DNA from: Microbacterium radiodurans
GTDB taxonomy: Bacteria; Actinomycetota; Actinomycetes; Actinomycetales; Microbacteriaceae
Length of the DNA stretch: 64,000 nucleotides
Assembly: GCF_008710705.1 (NCBI RefSeq)
Contig: NZ_VYRZ01000001.1
Coordinates: forward strand, 186,001 to 250,000
Direction: 5' to 3'
The position numbers and the translations under genes are program-made. The notes under the pieces were generated by a model, which had not been told where the DNA came from, did no database searches, and was given only the letters and a program-made list of their open reading frames with translations. Below, one piece after another: positions 18,870 to 27,276 of this stretch. Every line of letters begins with the position of its first letter. Position 1 is the stretch's first letter.

Positions 18870-20299
18870 GATGTCCTCCTCGGGCCGTTCTCGGCAGGCG
18901 GGTTCTGGGCGGCATCCCGTACGCGGGAGACGAATGAGGGATCGGCGCCGAGGCGAGGGTCCACGACGGCGACCAGAGCGGCGCAGCCGTCGTCATGGGA
19001 CCGGGCAGCCGCCACGTCGTCCCCGCGGGCATCGGTCATCGAATGCCCCGCGAGGACCCGGCGCACCCACGCGGCGAAGACGTCCGCGCACGCGGCAGCC
19101 GTCCGGCCCGCCCGCAGCTCGGCGAGCGCGACGGGCGCGATCCGCACCCGGAGCTTCGTCACGCTCTCCGCCTCGATCTGTGCGAGATCGTGCGCTATGC
19201 GGCTGTTGCCGAAGCGCTGCAGGAGCGCCGAGCGGTAGCGGGGGAGATCGAGATGACTCGGAAGGTGCGCGCACGCTTCGTCCCAGAACCGCTCCACGGC
19301 GCCGGCGCACCCGGGGTCGGCGATCGCATCCGCGACCGTGCCATGACCGCGGAGCTGACCGGCGTGCGCGAGAAGCGTGTGCGCTCCGTTGAGCAGCCAG
19401 AGCTTGCGGCTCTCGAACGGCGCGATGTCGTCCGTGAAGACCGCGCCCGCTCGTTCCCATGCGGGCCGCCCTGCCGGGAAATCTCCGCAGAGCGTCCAGC
19501 TCGAATACGGCTCCGTGATGACCGGCGCAGCGTCGTGCCACCCGGTCCGGGCCGCGACGGCCCGCACGTCGTCGGCGGTCGTCCGCGGCGTGATCCGGTC
19601 CACCGAGGTCGACACGAACGACACGAAGGTCTCGATCCAATCCGCGAGATGCGTGTCCCACGCTCTCGCGAAGGCGAGGGTTCCGGTCCGTACGTATTCG
19701 CCGTTGCCGGGGATGTTGTCGCAGGGGACCACGGCGATCGCGCCGCTTCCCACTCGTCGTCGGGCGGCGAGCCCACGGACGAGTCGCGCGAGCGGGCTCA
19801 CGGGGACCTGTCCGCCGTTCGCGGATCGCAGAGCGAGGATGTCCGCCGCGACGATCTCGTCGCCGGGATCCGGGGATCCATCGGGGAGCAGGCGATATCC
19901 CGACTCGGTGACGGTCAGCGTGACGACCGCCGTGCTCTCGGCGGCGATGCGTTCGTCCCAGAGGTCGACGCGGTCTCCGGAAATGACCTCGCTGATGCTC
20001 GTCACGACGGTCGAGCGATCACCGTCGGGCCCCCGCTCGACGAGGGTGAACAGTCCGTCCTGAGGGCTGAGCAGGTCGGCCACCGCCGCTGTGCGACCGG
20101 TGAAGGCGGCGATGCCCCACTCGTTCGCATCGTCGACCTCAGCGGTGTACCACGCTTGATGAGCCCGCGCGAACGCTCCCAAACCGAGGTGCACGATGCG
20201 GACGGGCGCCCGGTCGGCGGCGGCTCCCCGGTCGACCGCGTAGGCGGTTCGGTCGAGCCGGGTTGCTTCGGCGACGTCGGCCGGTGCGGTGCCACTCAC
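18866..20299 (-). CDS. uxuB: mannitol dehydrogenase family oxidoreductase, probable fructuronate reductase
   Basis: A 477-residue NAD-dependent polyol/uronate dehydrogenase, most likely reducing D-fructuronate to D-mannonate. The nucleotide-binding start VRIVHLGLGAFARAHQAWY is near residues 33-51, followed by the family motif PCDNIPGNG (192-200). The catalytic set Lys299, Asn304 and His307 is seen in KLWLLNGAH. The GTG start at 20299 overlaps the uxaC stop as GTGA. Placement directly between uxaC and the other hexuronate genes supports fructuronate rather than mannitol as substrate. Tagaturonate reduction by the same fold cannot be excluded from sequence alone. Confidence 0.88.
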   Translation of the reverse strand: MSGTAPADVAEATRLDRTAYAVDRGAAADRAPVRIVHLGLGAFARAHQAWYTAEVDDANEWGIAAFTGRTAAVADLLSPQDGLFTLVERGPDGDRSTVVTSISEVISGDRVDLWDERIAAESTAVVTLTVTESGYRLLPDGSPDPGDEIVAADILALRSANGGQVPVSPLARLVRGLAARRRVGSGAIAVVPCDNIPGNGEYVRTGTLAFARAWDTHLADWIETFVSFVSTSVDRITPRTTADDVRAVAARTGWHDAAPVITEPYSSWTLCGDFPAGRPAWERAGAVFTDDIAPFESRKLWLLNGAHTLLAHAGQLRGHGTVADAIADPGCAGAVERFWDEACAHLPSHLDLPRYRSALLQRFGNSRIAHDLAQIEAESVTKLRVRIAPVALAELRAGRTAAACADVFAAWVRRVLAGHSMTDARGDDVAAARSHDDGCAALVAVVDPRLGADPSFVSRVRDAAQNPPAENGPRRTS

Positions 20300-21714
20300 A
20301 GCTTGAAGGCCCGTCGCGGGATCGCGTCGACGAGATCGAGCGCGATGCGCTCCGCCTGCCGGATACTGAGGCGACCCTCGCGCACGTACCGGGCGAGGAA
20401 GCCCGCGTCGGAGCGGCGCGCCGCGTCGTGTCGGGCGGGGATCGACAGGAACGCTCGCGTGTCGTCGATGAATCCCGACCCGTTGTAGAAGCCGGCTGTC
20501 TCCGTCGTGGCCGAACGGAACCGCTGGATCGCATCGGGCGCGTCCAGGAACCACCACGGGGCGCCGATGAAGACGCTCGGATAGAAGCCGGCGAGCGGGG
20601 CGATCTCACGGCTGTACACCGTCTCGTCCACGGTGAACAGGATGAGGTGGAAATCCGCCGCCGTCCCGAAGCGCTGCAGCAGCGGACGCAGGGCTCGGGT
20701 GTACTCGGTCGCCACGGGGATGTCGTGGCCCGTGTCGGGGCCGTACGCCGCGAACGTCTCGGTGGAGTGGTTCCGGAGCACGCCGGGGTGCACCGTCATC
20801 ACGAGACCGTCCCGCACGCTCATCTCCGCGGACATGAGCAGCATGTGTCCGGCGAACACTTCCGCCTCGTCCTCGGAGAGGCGGCCGGACACGGCGCGAC
20901 GGTACAGACGAGCTGCCTCATCGTGCTCGAGCTCGACGGTGAACGGCTGTCGCACCCCATGGTCGGCGGAGACGGCGCCGTGCGCGATGAAGTACTCGCG
21001 TCGCGCTCGGAGTCCGTCCAGGTAGGCGTCGTAGTCGGCCACGGGGGAACCCGACCAAGCCGCCAGCGCCTCCGTACGCGACACGAACGACGGCGCCTGC
21101 GGATCGAGATAGGCATCCGGACGGAAAGTCGGGAGCACGCGGCCGCGAAGTGTCGCATCGGCAGCGAGCTCCCGGTGCGCGGACAGATCGTCGAGCGGGT
21201 CATCGGTGGTCGCGAGGACATCTATCGCGAAGCGCTCGAACAGCGCACGGGGACGGTACTCCGCGAGGCGGAGCTGTCCGGAGATGGCGTCGAAGTGAGC
21301 ATCGGCTCGATCCGCCGAGGGCTCCTCGCGCAGTCCGAAGAGCTCCACGAACTCGTCGCGGAGCCAGTAGCCCGAAGCAGTGCCGGCGAACAGCTCCCAC
21401 CGGGAGGCGAACGCTCGCCACACCTCCCGGGGATCGTACGGGCCTCCCCCCGCTCCGAGGTCCGCGAGATCCACTCCCGCCGAACGGAGGATGCGCGTCA
21501 CATAGTGGTCGTGGACGATGAACAGTTCGGCGGGGTCGGCGAAAGGCCGATCCTCGCGGAGCAGGTCCGGTGAAACGTGGCCGTGCGGCGAGATGATGGG
21601 AGCATCGGCGACGGAGTCGTACAGATCGCGCGCGATGGCGCGGGTCGCGTCATCGGCGGGAAGCAGTCGGTCCGGATGCAGAACCGTCGTCGCTACCGGT
21701 GAGGAGGGTGTCAT
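20296..21714 (-). CDS. uxaC: glucuronate isomerase
   Basis: A 472-residue member of the amidohydrolase-like UxaC family, which converts D-glucuronate to D-fructuronate (and galacturonate to tagaturonate). The metal-binding pair is His44 and His46 in SPHGHVSPD. Other family segments are TRILRSAGV, FDVLATTDDPLDDL-like FAIDVLATTDDPLDDL and PWWFLDAPDAIQRF. Length matches the usual 465-475 residues. It is the second gene of the operon driven from the LacI divergent region, 42 bases after the mannonate dehydratase gene, and is coupled to uxuB by a GTGA overlap. It takes glucuronate produced by the glucuronidase. Confidence 0.95.
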   Translation of the reverse strand: MTPSSPVATTVLHPDRLLPADDATRAIARDLYDSVADAPIISPHGHVSPDLLREDRPFADPAELFIVHDHYVTRILRSAGVDLADLGAGGGPYDPREVWRAFASRWELFAGTASGYWLRDEFVELFGLREEPSADRADAHFDAISGQLRLAEYRPRALFERFAIDVLATTDDPLDDLSAHRELAADATLRGRVLPTFRPDAYLDPQAPSFVSRTEALAAWSGSPVADYDAYLDGLRARREYFIAHGAVSADHGVRQPFTVELEHDEAARLYRRAVSGRLSEDEAEVFAGHMLLMSAEMSVRDGLVMTVHPGVLRNHSTETFAAYGPDTGHDIPVATEYTRALRPLLQRFGTAADFHLILFTVDETVYSREIAPLAGFYPSVFIGAPWWFLDAPDAIQRFRSATTETAGFYNGSGFIDDTRAFLSIPARHDAARRSDAGFLARYVREGRLSIRQAERIALDLVDAIPRRAFKL

Positions 21715-21756
21715 CGTCGTCCTTCTCGAGGCGAGGCTGTGAGGGGGCCCGGTTCG

Positions 21757-22995
21757 TCACCAATCGTGGACGGTGCCGTCCAACAGGCGGTTGTACGGGA
21801 GGTAGGCCTGCTCGTACGGGTACCTGCCCGCCTCGTCCACGTCGAGCTCCACTCCCAGGCCCGGCTTGTCGCCGGGATGCAGATAGCCATCGGTCCATGT
21901 GAACGACTGTTGGAAGACCTCGTCCGTTCTCCGTCCGTGCCTCATGTACTCCTGGATGCCGAAGTTGTGGATCGACAGCCCCAGGTGCATCGCGGCGGCC
22001 ATGCCGACCGGCGAGATGTCGGTCGGGCCGTGCATTCCGGACTTGATCTGGTACATCGCCGCGTAGTCGAGCGTCTTCTTCAGCGGCGAGATGCCTCCCA
22101 TGTGGGTGACGGCTCCGCGAACGTAGTCGATCAGCTGGTCGCGGATGATGTCCTTGAAATCCCACACCGTGTTGAAGATCTCGCCGATCGCGAGCGGAGT
22201 CGTGGTGTGCTGACGCACCAGACGCAGCGCTTCCTGATTCTCGGCGGGCGTGCAGTCTTCGAGCCAGAACAGATCGTACGGTTCGAGATCCTTGCCCAGC
22301 CGCGCAGCCTGGATGGGCGTCATCCGATGATGACCGTCGTGCAGCAGCGGGATGTCGGGGCCGAATTCGCTGCGGACGGCCTCGAACACAGCGGGCAGGT
22401 GGTTCAGATAGGCGCGGGTATCCCAGTCCTCCTCCACCGGCTTCGCCCCGCGGCGTGCCGGCTCATGGTCGTAGCGGACGGTCGCATCGCCCACGTCGGC
22501 CCCCTGCGCCGCGATGCCGTAGATCGCCTTCAGCGTCGGCACCCCTGTCTGGACCCGAATCGCCTTGTATCCCTGCTCCTGATGGGCGCGGATGGAGTCG
22601 AAAAGCTCCGGAAGCTCTTTGCCGGACGCGTGGCCGTAGGCCATCAGCCCGTTCCGCGACGCGCCGCCGAGGAGCTGGTACACGGGCATGCCCGCGATCT
22701 TGCCCTTGATATCCCACAGTGCCATGTCGACGGCGGCGATCGCGGCCATCGTGACGGGCCCGCGCCGCCAGTAGGCGCCCCGGTAGAGGAATTGCCAGGT
22801 GTCCTCGATGCGCGATTCGTCCGCCCCGATCAGGAGCGGGACGACGTGCTCCCTGAGATAAGCGACGACAGCGAGTTCGCGTCCGTTGAGCGTTGCGTCG
22901 CCGAGACCCGTCACTCCGTCGGCCGTCGTGATCTTGAGGGTGACGAAATTGCGATCCGGGCTGGTGACGACGACGTCGGCGCGGTCGATGGTCAT
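21757..22995 (-). CDS. manD: D-mannonate dehydratase, enolase superfamily
   Basis: A 412-residue enolase-superfamily enzyme of the ManD group that dehydrates D-mannonate to 2-keto-3-deoxygluconate. Recognisable residues are Arg147 (KAIRVQ), Asp220 and His222 (HDGHHR), Glu246 (LEDCTP), Glu272 (GEIFNT) and His322 (HGPTDISP). The C-terminal [15 protein letters not shown] is characteristic of the group. The ATG follows AAGGAG. First gene of the manD-uxaC-uxuB-SDR-MFS operon, divergent from lacI with operator O5 between them. It replaces the unrelated UxuA found in enterobacteria. No KDG kinase or aldolase is in the window. Confidence 0.92.
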   Translation of the reverse strand: MTIDRADVVVTSPDRNFVTLKITTADGVTGLGDATLNGRELAVVAYLREHVVPLLIGADESRIEDTWQFLYRGAYWRRGPVTMAAIAAVDMALWDIKGKIAGMPVYQLLGGASRNGLMAYGHASGKELPELFDSIRAHQEQGYKAIRVQTGVPTLKAIYGIAAQGADVGDATVRYDHEPARRGAKPVEEDWDTRAYLNHLPAVFEAVRSEFGPDIPLLHDGHHRMTPIQAARLGKDLEPYDLFWLEDCTPAENQEALRLVRQHTTTPLAIGEIFNTVWDFKDIIRDQLIDYVRGAVTHMGGISPLKKTLDYAAMYQIKSGMHGPTDISPVGMAAAMHLGLSIHNFGIQEYMRHGRRTDEVFQQSFTWTDGYLHPGDKPGLGVELDVDEAGRYPYEQAYLPYNRLLDGTVHDW

Positions 22996-23120
22996 TGAAC
23001 TCTCCTTGGCCTGTGTGCGAACCGCTCATGCGTCGCTGCATCTTCCAGCGGCCCTTTCGGCCCCCGGCCGGTCGGCGTCCGAGCCGGTCATTGCGTTCAG
23101 TCAAACACAGCGTCGTTCGG

Positions 23121-23138
23121 ATGGCAAGCGGTTGCCAT
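23121..23138. promoter_or_regulatory. LacI-family operator O5, manD/lacI control region
   Basis: ATGGCAAGCGGTTGCCAT, an 18-bp palindrome with one mismatched pair near the centre. It lies 125 bases upstream of manD and 100 bases upstream of the divergent LacI gene, so it likely governs the hexuronate operon and autoregulation. A TAnnnT -10 (TAGGCT, 23174-23179) for lacI lies beyond it. Confidence 0.75.
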
Positions 23139-23238
23139 CAAAGCCGGTTCCATGCCGTTTCTGCGCGGCGGGATAGGCTGGCGACCGAATGCCGGAATCC
23201 GCAGCTCGTACGCCGACGTCGAGGAGAAGGGATGGGAA

Positions 23239-24309
23239 GTGACCGAAGAGAACGATCTCGATGACGTCGCGGCGCGCTCTGCCGACGTCCCCCGCGAGAT
23301 ACGGGAACGGGTCGCGCGACGCGGAGCGGCAACGATCTACGACGTCGCCGCTCTCGCCGGAGTCAACCCCTCAACGGTGTCCCGCGCGCTGACGAAGCCG
23401 GGCCGGATCGGACGCAGTACCGAATCCCGCATCCACGCCGCAGCCCGCCAACTCGACTTCCACGTCAACCCGATGGCTCGGGCGCTGCCCACCGGGCGTA
23501 GCCATACCATCGGGGTGATCGTTGCGGATATCACCAACCCGGTGATCTTCGGCATCGTCCGCGGCGCCGAACAGGCGGCAGCGCTGGCCGGTTACACGTT
23601 GATCATCGCCGAGTCCCAGGAATCCGAGACCGCCGAGCTCGAGACGATCCGGCGCCTCCTCGCGAGTGTCGACGGTCTTGTGCTCGCGACGACCCGACTG
23701 TCGGACGACGCCATCTCGGAGATCGCGGAGCGCCGTGCCGTCGTCGTGCTGAACCGCGCAGTGGCGGGTGTCGCAAGTGTCCTTCCCGACGTGCGGAAGG
23801 GAGTCGCCGAGCTGATGGAACATGTCATGCATCTCGGTCACACCTCCGTCGCCTACCTCGGCGGGCCCACCGCCTCCTGGATCAGCCAGCGACGCTGGGC
23901 GGAGATCGCCGAGCACGCCGCGCGTTCCGGTATCGACGTGGTGAACATCGGGCCGAACAGCCCGACGATCGCGGGCGGAGACGCCGCGTGGGAGCGAGCC
24001 CGCGTGCACATGCCCACGGTCGTCGTCGCATTCAACGACCTGCTGGCGATCGGATTGATGCAGGCGGCCGCGCGCTCCGGCACGGACATCCCCGGCAGCG
24101 TGGCGGTCGCGGGTTTCGACGATATATTCGGCAGCGATCTGATCGTTCCGGCACTCACGACGGTGCGGTCCGAGCTGCCCACCGCGGGAGAGCGGGCCGT
24201 CCGCCACCTCCTCGCCGGGCTCGGCGTCGAGGGAGCGAGGAGCGAGGTCGATCGACTCTTCGACACGTCTCTGATCATTCGCCAGTCCACCGGTCCGCGC
24301 GCGGGGTGA
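23239..24309 (+). CDS. LacI-family transcriptional regulator of the uronate island
   Basis: A 356-residue repressor. The helix-turn-helix is ATIYDVAALAGVNPSTVSRAL (residues about 31-51), followed by a hinge and a periplasmic-binding-protein-like effector domain starting at HTIGVIVADITNP. The GTG start has AAGG and AGGAG upstream; the 20-odd residues before the HTH are longer than in most LacI proteins. It faces manD across an intergenic region that holds operator O5. The palindromes TGGCAACCGGTTGCCA at four other places in the island have the CG centre expected for LacI proteins. Effector is likely a uronate intermediate, which is inference. Confidence 0.88.
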   Translation: MTEENDLDDVAARSADVPREIRERVARRGAATIYDVAALAGVNPSTVSRALTKPGRIGRSTESRIHAAARQLDFHVNPMARALPTGRSHTIGVIVADITNPVIFGIVRGAEQAAALAGYTLIIAESQESETAELETIRRLLASVDGLVLATTRLSDDAISEIAERRAVVVLNRAVAGVASVLPDVRKGVAELMEHVMHLGHTSVAYLGGPTASWISQRRWAEIAEHAARSGIDVVNIGPNSPTIAGGDAAWERARVHMPTVVVAFNDLLAIGLMQAAARSGTDIPGSVAVAGFDDIFGSDLIVPALTTVRSELPTAGERAVRHLLAGLGVEGARSEVDRLFDTSLIIRQSTGPRAG

Positions 24310-24336
24310 CGGAGGCCGGGACGACCCGCCGGAAGG

Positions 24337-24615
24337 TCAGCGGGGCGACTCGATGCGCGCGATGCGGTGCTCGAGTGCGGCGAGCGAGCTCGCGACATCC
24401 AGATCCGGGCTGATCACGTGCACGTGGACCGAACGACCGTCGATCTGCGCCGTGAGGCTCCCCGGCATGAGGTTCGCGACGAGCGCGAGCGCCGCGCGCC
24501 CCGTCGGCGACGTCAGCCCGGTGTCGTAGACGACCCACTTCGGCGCGACATCGGGACGCGGCAGCCAGACCGCGCGACGGGCGACGTCCACGCCTCCGAC
24601 GAGCGTGCGCTGCAC
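24337..24615 (-). CDS. orphan MrpE/MnhE-like C-terminal fragment
   Basis: A 92-residue reading frame from a GTG start. The middle (VWLPRPDVAPKWVVYDTGL, then GRAALALVANLMPGSLTAQIDG and VHVHVISPDLD) resembles the cytoplasmic half of subunit E of Mrp-type Na+/H+ antiporters. The usual protein has about 160 residues with N-terminal membrane spans; those are absent, and an in-frame stop lies nine codons upstream. No other Mrp subunit is nearby. It may be a remnant or a small free-standing relative. It is convergent with the LacI gene and divergent from the hydrolase at 24700. Confidence 0.5.
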   Translation of the reverse strand: MQRTLVGGVDVARRAVWLPRPDVAPKWVVYDTGLTSPTGRAALALVANLMPGSLTAQIDGRSVHVHVISPDLDVASSLAALEHRIARIESPR

Positions 24616-24687
24616 GCTATCCAGATCGCGAAGCCGGAATCATCCGCTGGTGTCGTGCGGCACGGCACGGTATGGCGCCGGTGACCC

Positions 24688-24693
24688 TAGGAT
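24688..24693 (+). promoter_or_regulatory. -10 box of a leaderless start
   Basis: TAGGAT (TAnnnT) ends six bases before the GTG of the alpha/beta hydrolase at 24700, where no ribosome binding site is seen, so transcription probably begins at the start codon. Confidence 0.55.
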
Positions 24694-24699
24694 CCGAGG

Positions 24700-25539
24700 G
24701 TGACGAGGATCCCGCTCGATGACTCCCCGGTCGTCGTGCTGCTGCACGGGTGGCCGGGTCTGCCGTCCGACTACGACGCGGTCGTCGACCAGCTCGGCGG
24801 CATCCGGGTCATCCGGCCCGATCTCGCCGGTTTCGGGACCGCGCACCGCGACCTCGCGTCGGATGCCGAGGCGACCGCCGAGGCGCACGCCGCGCGCATC
24901 CTCGCCGAGCTCGATCGCCAGGGCATCCGCGGGAACGCGATCATCGTGGGCTACGACATCGGCAGCCGGATCGCGCAGGCCGCCCTCCGCGCCGAACCGA
25001 CGCGGTTCGCCGGCGCGGTCCTGACACCGGCCTATCCCGGGATCGGCGACCGCGCGGCATCCCCCGCCCTCGCCTCGATCTTCTGGTACCAGCACTTCCA
25101 TCGCGAGCCGGTCGCCGCCGCGCTCATCGACGACGACGAGGATGCCGTTCGCACCTACCTCGGCTACATCTTCACGAGCTGGCGCGGCGACGACGCCCCG
25201 ACGGAGCCGCCGCACCTCGACGAGATCGTCGCCGCCTACGCCCGCCCGGGCGCGTTCGCCGCGAGCCTGCGGTGGTACCGGGCGAACCGCGGCTACGCGG
25301 CCGACGCCGAGCCGATCGCCACGCCGACCGCGATGCTGTGGCCGGGCGGCGATCCGCTCTTCCCGGTCGACTGGTCCGACAACCTCTCGCAGCATTTCGC
25401 CGACGTCCGGCACGAGATCGTCGAGGGCTGCGGGCACGTCGTCCCCGTCGAGCGGCCCGATGCCGTGGTCGCGGCGATCCGCGGGCACCTCGGGAACGCC
25501 ACCGGGGTCAGCGCGCCGTCCAGACCTCCGCGGGCGTGA
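24700..25539 (+). CDS. alpha/beta hydrolase, epoxide hydrolase-like
   Basis: A 279-residue cytoplasmic hydrolase. The oxyanion motif HGWPG is at residues 16-20. The nucleophile is Asp86 in VGYDIGS rather than a serine, which marks epoxide hydrolases and dehalogenases. The acid is in WPGGDPLFP and the base His in EGCGHVVPVE. SLRWYRANRGY in the cap resembles the epoxide hydrolase cap. The GTG start is probably leaderless. Its last 32 bases overlap the convergent MocA gene. Substrate unknown. Confidence 0.78.
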   Translation: MTRIPLDDSPVVVLLHGWPGLPSDYDAVVDQLGGIRVIRPDLAGFGTAHRDLASDAEATAEAHAARILAELDRQGIRGNAIIVGYDIGSRIAQAALRAEPTRFAGAVLTPAYPGIGDRAASPALASIFWYQHFHREPVAAALIDDDEDAVRTYLGYIFTSWRGDDAPTEPPHLDEIVAAYARPGAFAASLRWYRANRGYAADAEPIATPTAMLWPGGDPLFPVDWSDNLSQHFADVRHEIVEGCGHVVPVERPDAVVAAIRGHLGNATGVSAPSRPPRA

Positions 25540-26587
25540 GCGGGACGAGCGTCGGGCGCTCCGCCGTCGTCGTCAGCGTCTCGCGCCGGCCCGACGCCGC
25601 CGAGGCGGAGAGCGCGCTCATGATCTCGAGCACGTGGAGTCCGATGGCGCCGCTCGCGCGGGCCGCTCCCGAGGCGAAGTCGATCAGGCCGATCCCGCGC
25701 CCCGCGTCGACGTAGCCCGCGCCGGGCTCGACCGGCTGCCATCCCCCACCGCGCGCGTGCAGTCTGACCTCTCCGTCGAAACGGTTGGGGTCGGGGACCA
25801 CGAGCGACCCGTCGACCCCGTGGACCTCGATCGGTGCCGCCGTCGACCGGACGCCGTCGAAGCTCATCGTCACCGTCGACAGCGCTCCCGACGTGTGATG
25901 CAGGATGCCGGTGAGGTGCGTGTCGACCTCGACGCCGATCCGTTCACCCACCCGCGGCCCCGAGGCGATGACGCGTTCGTCGCGCGAGCGCGTCGCGGCG
26001 CCCGACACCGCGTCGACGGGGCCGAGCAGCTGAACGAGGGAGGTCACGTAGTACGGCCCCATGTCGAGCATCGGTCCGCCGCCCCGGCGGTAGTAGAAGT
26101 CCGGATGCGGGTGCCACGCCTCGTGGCCGGCCGACACCCACATCGCCGACGCCGACACCGGCTGCCCGATGCGGCCGTCGTCGATCACGGCCCGCGCCGT
26201 CTGCACGCCGGTGCCGAGCACCGTGTCGGGTGCGCTGCCGACCCGGACCCCGGCGGCGGTCGCGGCATCGATCACCCGGGTCGCGTCCTCGAAGGTGGCC
26301 GCGAGCGGCTTCTCGCCGAAGACGTCCTTGCCGTGCGCGATCGCCGCGAGCGCGACCTCGGCGTGCGCCGCCGGGATCGTCAGGTTCAGCACCATCCGGA
26401 TCTCGGGATCCGCCAGCAGCTCGGCATTCGTCAGCGCACGGCACCCCGGGATGCTCGCCGCGACGGATTCGGCCCGCGACGCATCCAGATCGGCCACGGC
26501 CGCGATGCTTACGTCCGACACGCGGCGGAGCGTCTCGAGGTACTGGCCGGAGATGACGCCGAGTCCGATGATCCCGAGGGTCGTCAC
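25508..26587 (-). CDS. Gfo/Idh/MocA family oxidoreductase
   Basis: A 359-residue NAD(P)-dependent sugar dehydrogenase. The GTG start at 26587 overlaps the ThuA stop as GTGA. The Rossmann motif GLGVISGQY is at the N-terminus, the family EKP motif is FGEKPLAATF near residue 95, and the C-terminal domain carries GGGPMLDMGPYYV. Last gene of a MocA-ThuA-MocA operon. Such enzymes act on sugars or inositols, and ThuB of the trehalose ThuAB pair is of this family. Its 3' end overlaps the convergent hydrolase by 32 bases. Confidence 0.85.
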   Translation of the reverse strand: MTTLGIIGLGVISGQYLETLRRVSDVSIAAVADLDASRAESVAASIPGCRALTNAELLADPEIRMVLNLTIPAAHAEVALAAIAHGKDVFGEKPLAATFEDATRVIDAATAAGVRVGSAPDTVLGTGVQTARAVIDDGRIGQPVSASAMWVSAGHEAWHPHPDFYYRRGGGPMLDMGPYYVTSLVQLLGPVDAVSGAATRSRDERVIASGPRVGERIGVEVDTHLTGILHHTSGALSTVTMSFDGVRSTAAPIEVHGVDGSLVVPDPNRFDGEVRLHARGGGWQPVEPGAGYVDAGRGIGLIDFASGAARASGAIGLHVLEIMSALSASAASGRRETLTTTAERPTLVPLTPAEVWTAR

Positions 26588-27276
26588 CGCGCCGCCCACA
26601 GCATCCCCCGCTCGACGATCGTGCGGACGTTCGCATCCTGCAGCACCTCGGGGCTGTGGCCCGGTGTGGCGACGAACACCCGCCCGCGGCCCCAGTCGCG
26701 CGTCCAGACCGCCGGCGAGACGATGGGCCGATGCCACGGGTGGTACGGCTGCACGGGATGCGTGGTCGTCGCGAGGACGTCGATGAGCGAGTCGTGCAGG
26801 ACCCAGTACTGCTCGGTGTGCAGCGCGAAGTCGTCGATGCCGGCGGTGATCTCGTGCGTGCGTCCGAGCCCGGTGATCTCGACGGTGTAGTCGAGGTAGT
26901 TGTCGCTCTGATCGCCGCGGACCTCGTCGGGGTGCTTCGAGGGGTGCGTCGCGAACTGGCCGCCGACCAGCTGCAGGTAGTCCGAGCTCGCGCGGAACGA
27001 GTCGGCGATGCCGCCGTGCCAGCCGGCCAGCCCGGCGCCCGCCGCGACGGCGTCGCGAAGACCCCGGATCGCCTCGGGCGATGCCGTGGACATGGTCACG
27101 GACTGGACGATCAGGTCGACCCGGGCCATCCGCTCGGCGTCGGCGTACACCTGCGGATCGTCCTCGACGGCGACCTCGAACCCGCTGCCGCGGAGGAAGG
27201 GGAGGAAGAGCTCGGTGGCCTCGACCGGATGGTGGCCGTCCCATCCCCCTCGGACGACGAGTGCGGTGCGGGTCAT
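26584..27276 (-). CDS. ThuA-like protein, GATase1-like fold
   Basis: A 230-residue protein of the trehalose utilisation ThuA family. Typical segments are VVRGGWDGHHPVE at the start, GLAGWHGGIADSFR in the middle, then VGGQFATHPSK and VWTRDWGRGRVFVATPGHSPEVL near the end. The ATG at 27276 overlaps the upstream MocA stop as ATGA. ThuA proteins of rhizobia work with ThuB-type oxidoreductases on 3-keto derivatives of disaccharides. With MocA genes on both sides, a keto-sugar step is the best inference. No trehalose-specific gene is visible here. Confidence 0.85.
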   Translation of the reverse strand: MTRTALVVRGGWDGHHPVEATELFLPFLRGSGFEVAVEDDPQVYADAERMARVDLIVQSVTMSTASPEAIRGLRDAVAAGAGLAGWHGGIADSFRASSDYLQLVGGQFATHPSKHPDEVRGDQSDNYLDYTVEITGLGRTHEITAGIDDFALHTEQYWVLHDSLIDVLATTTHPVQPYHPWHRPIVSPAVWTRDWGRGRVFVATPGHSPEVLQDANVRTIVERGMLWAAR

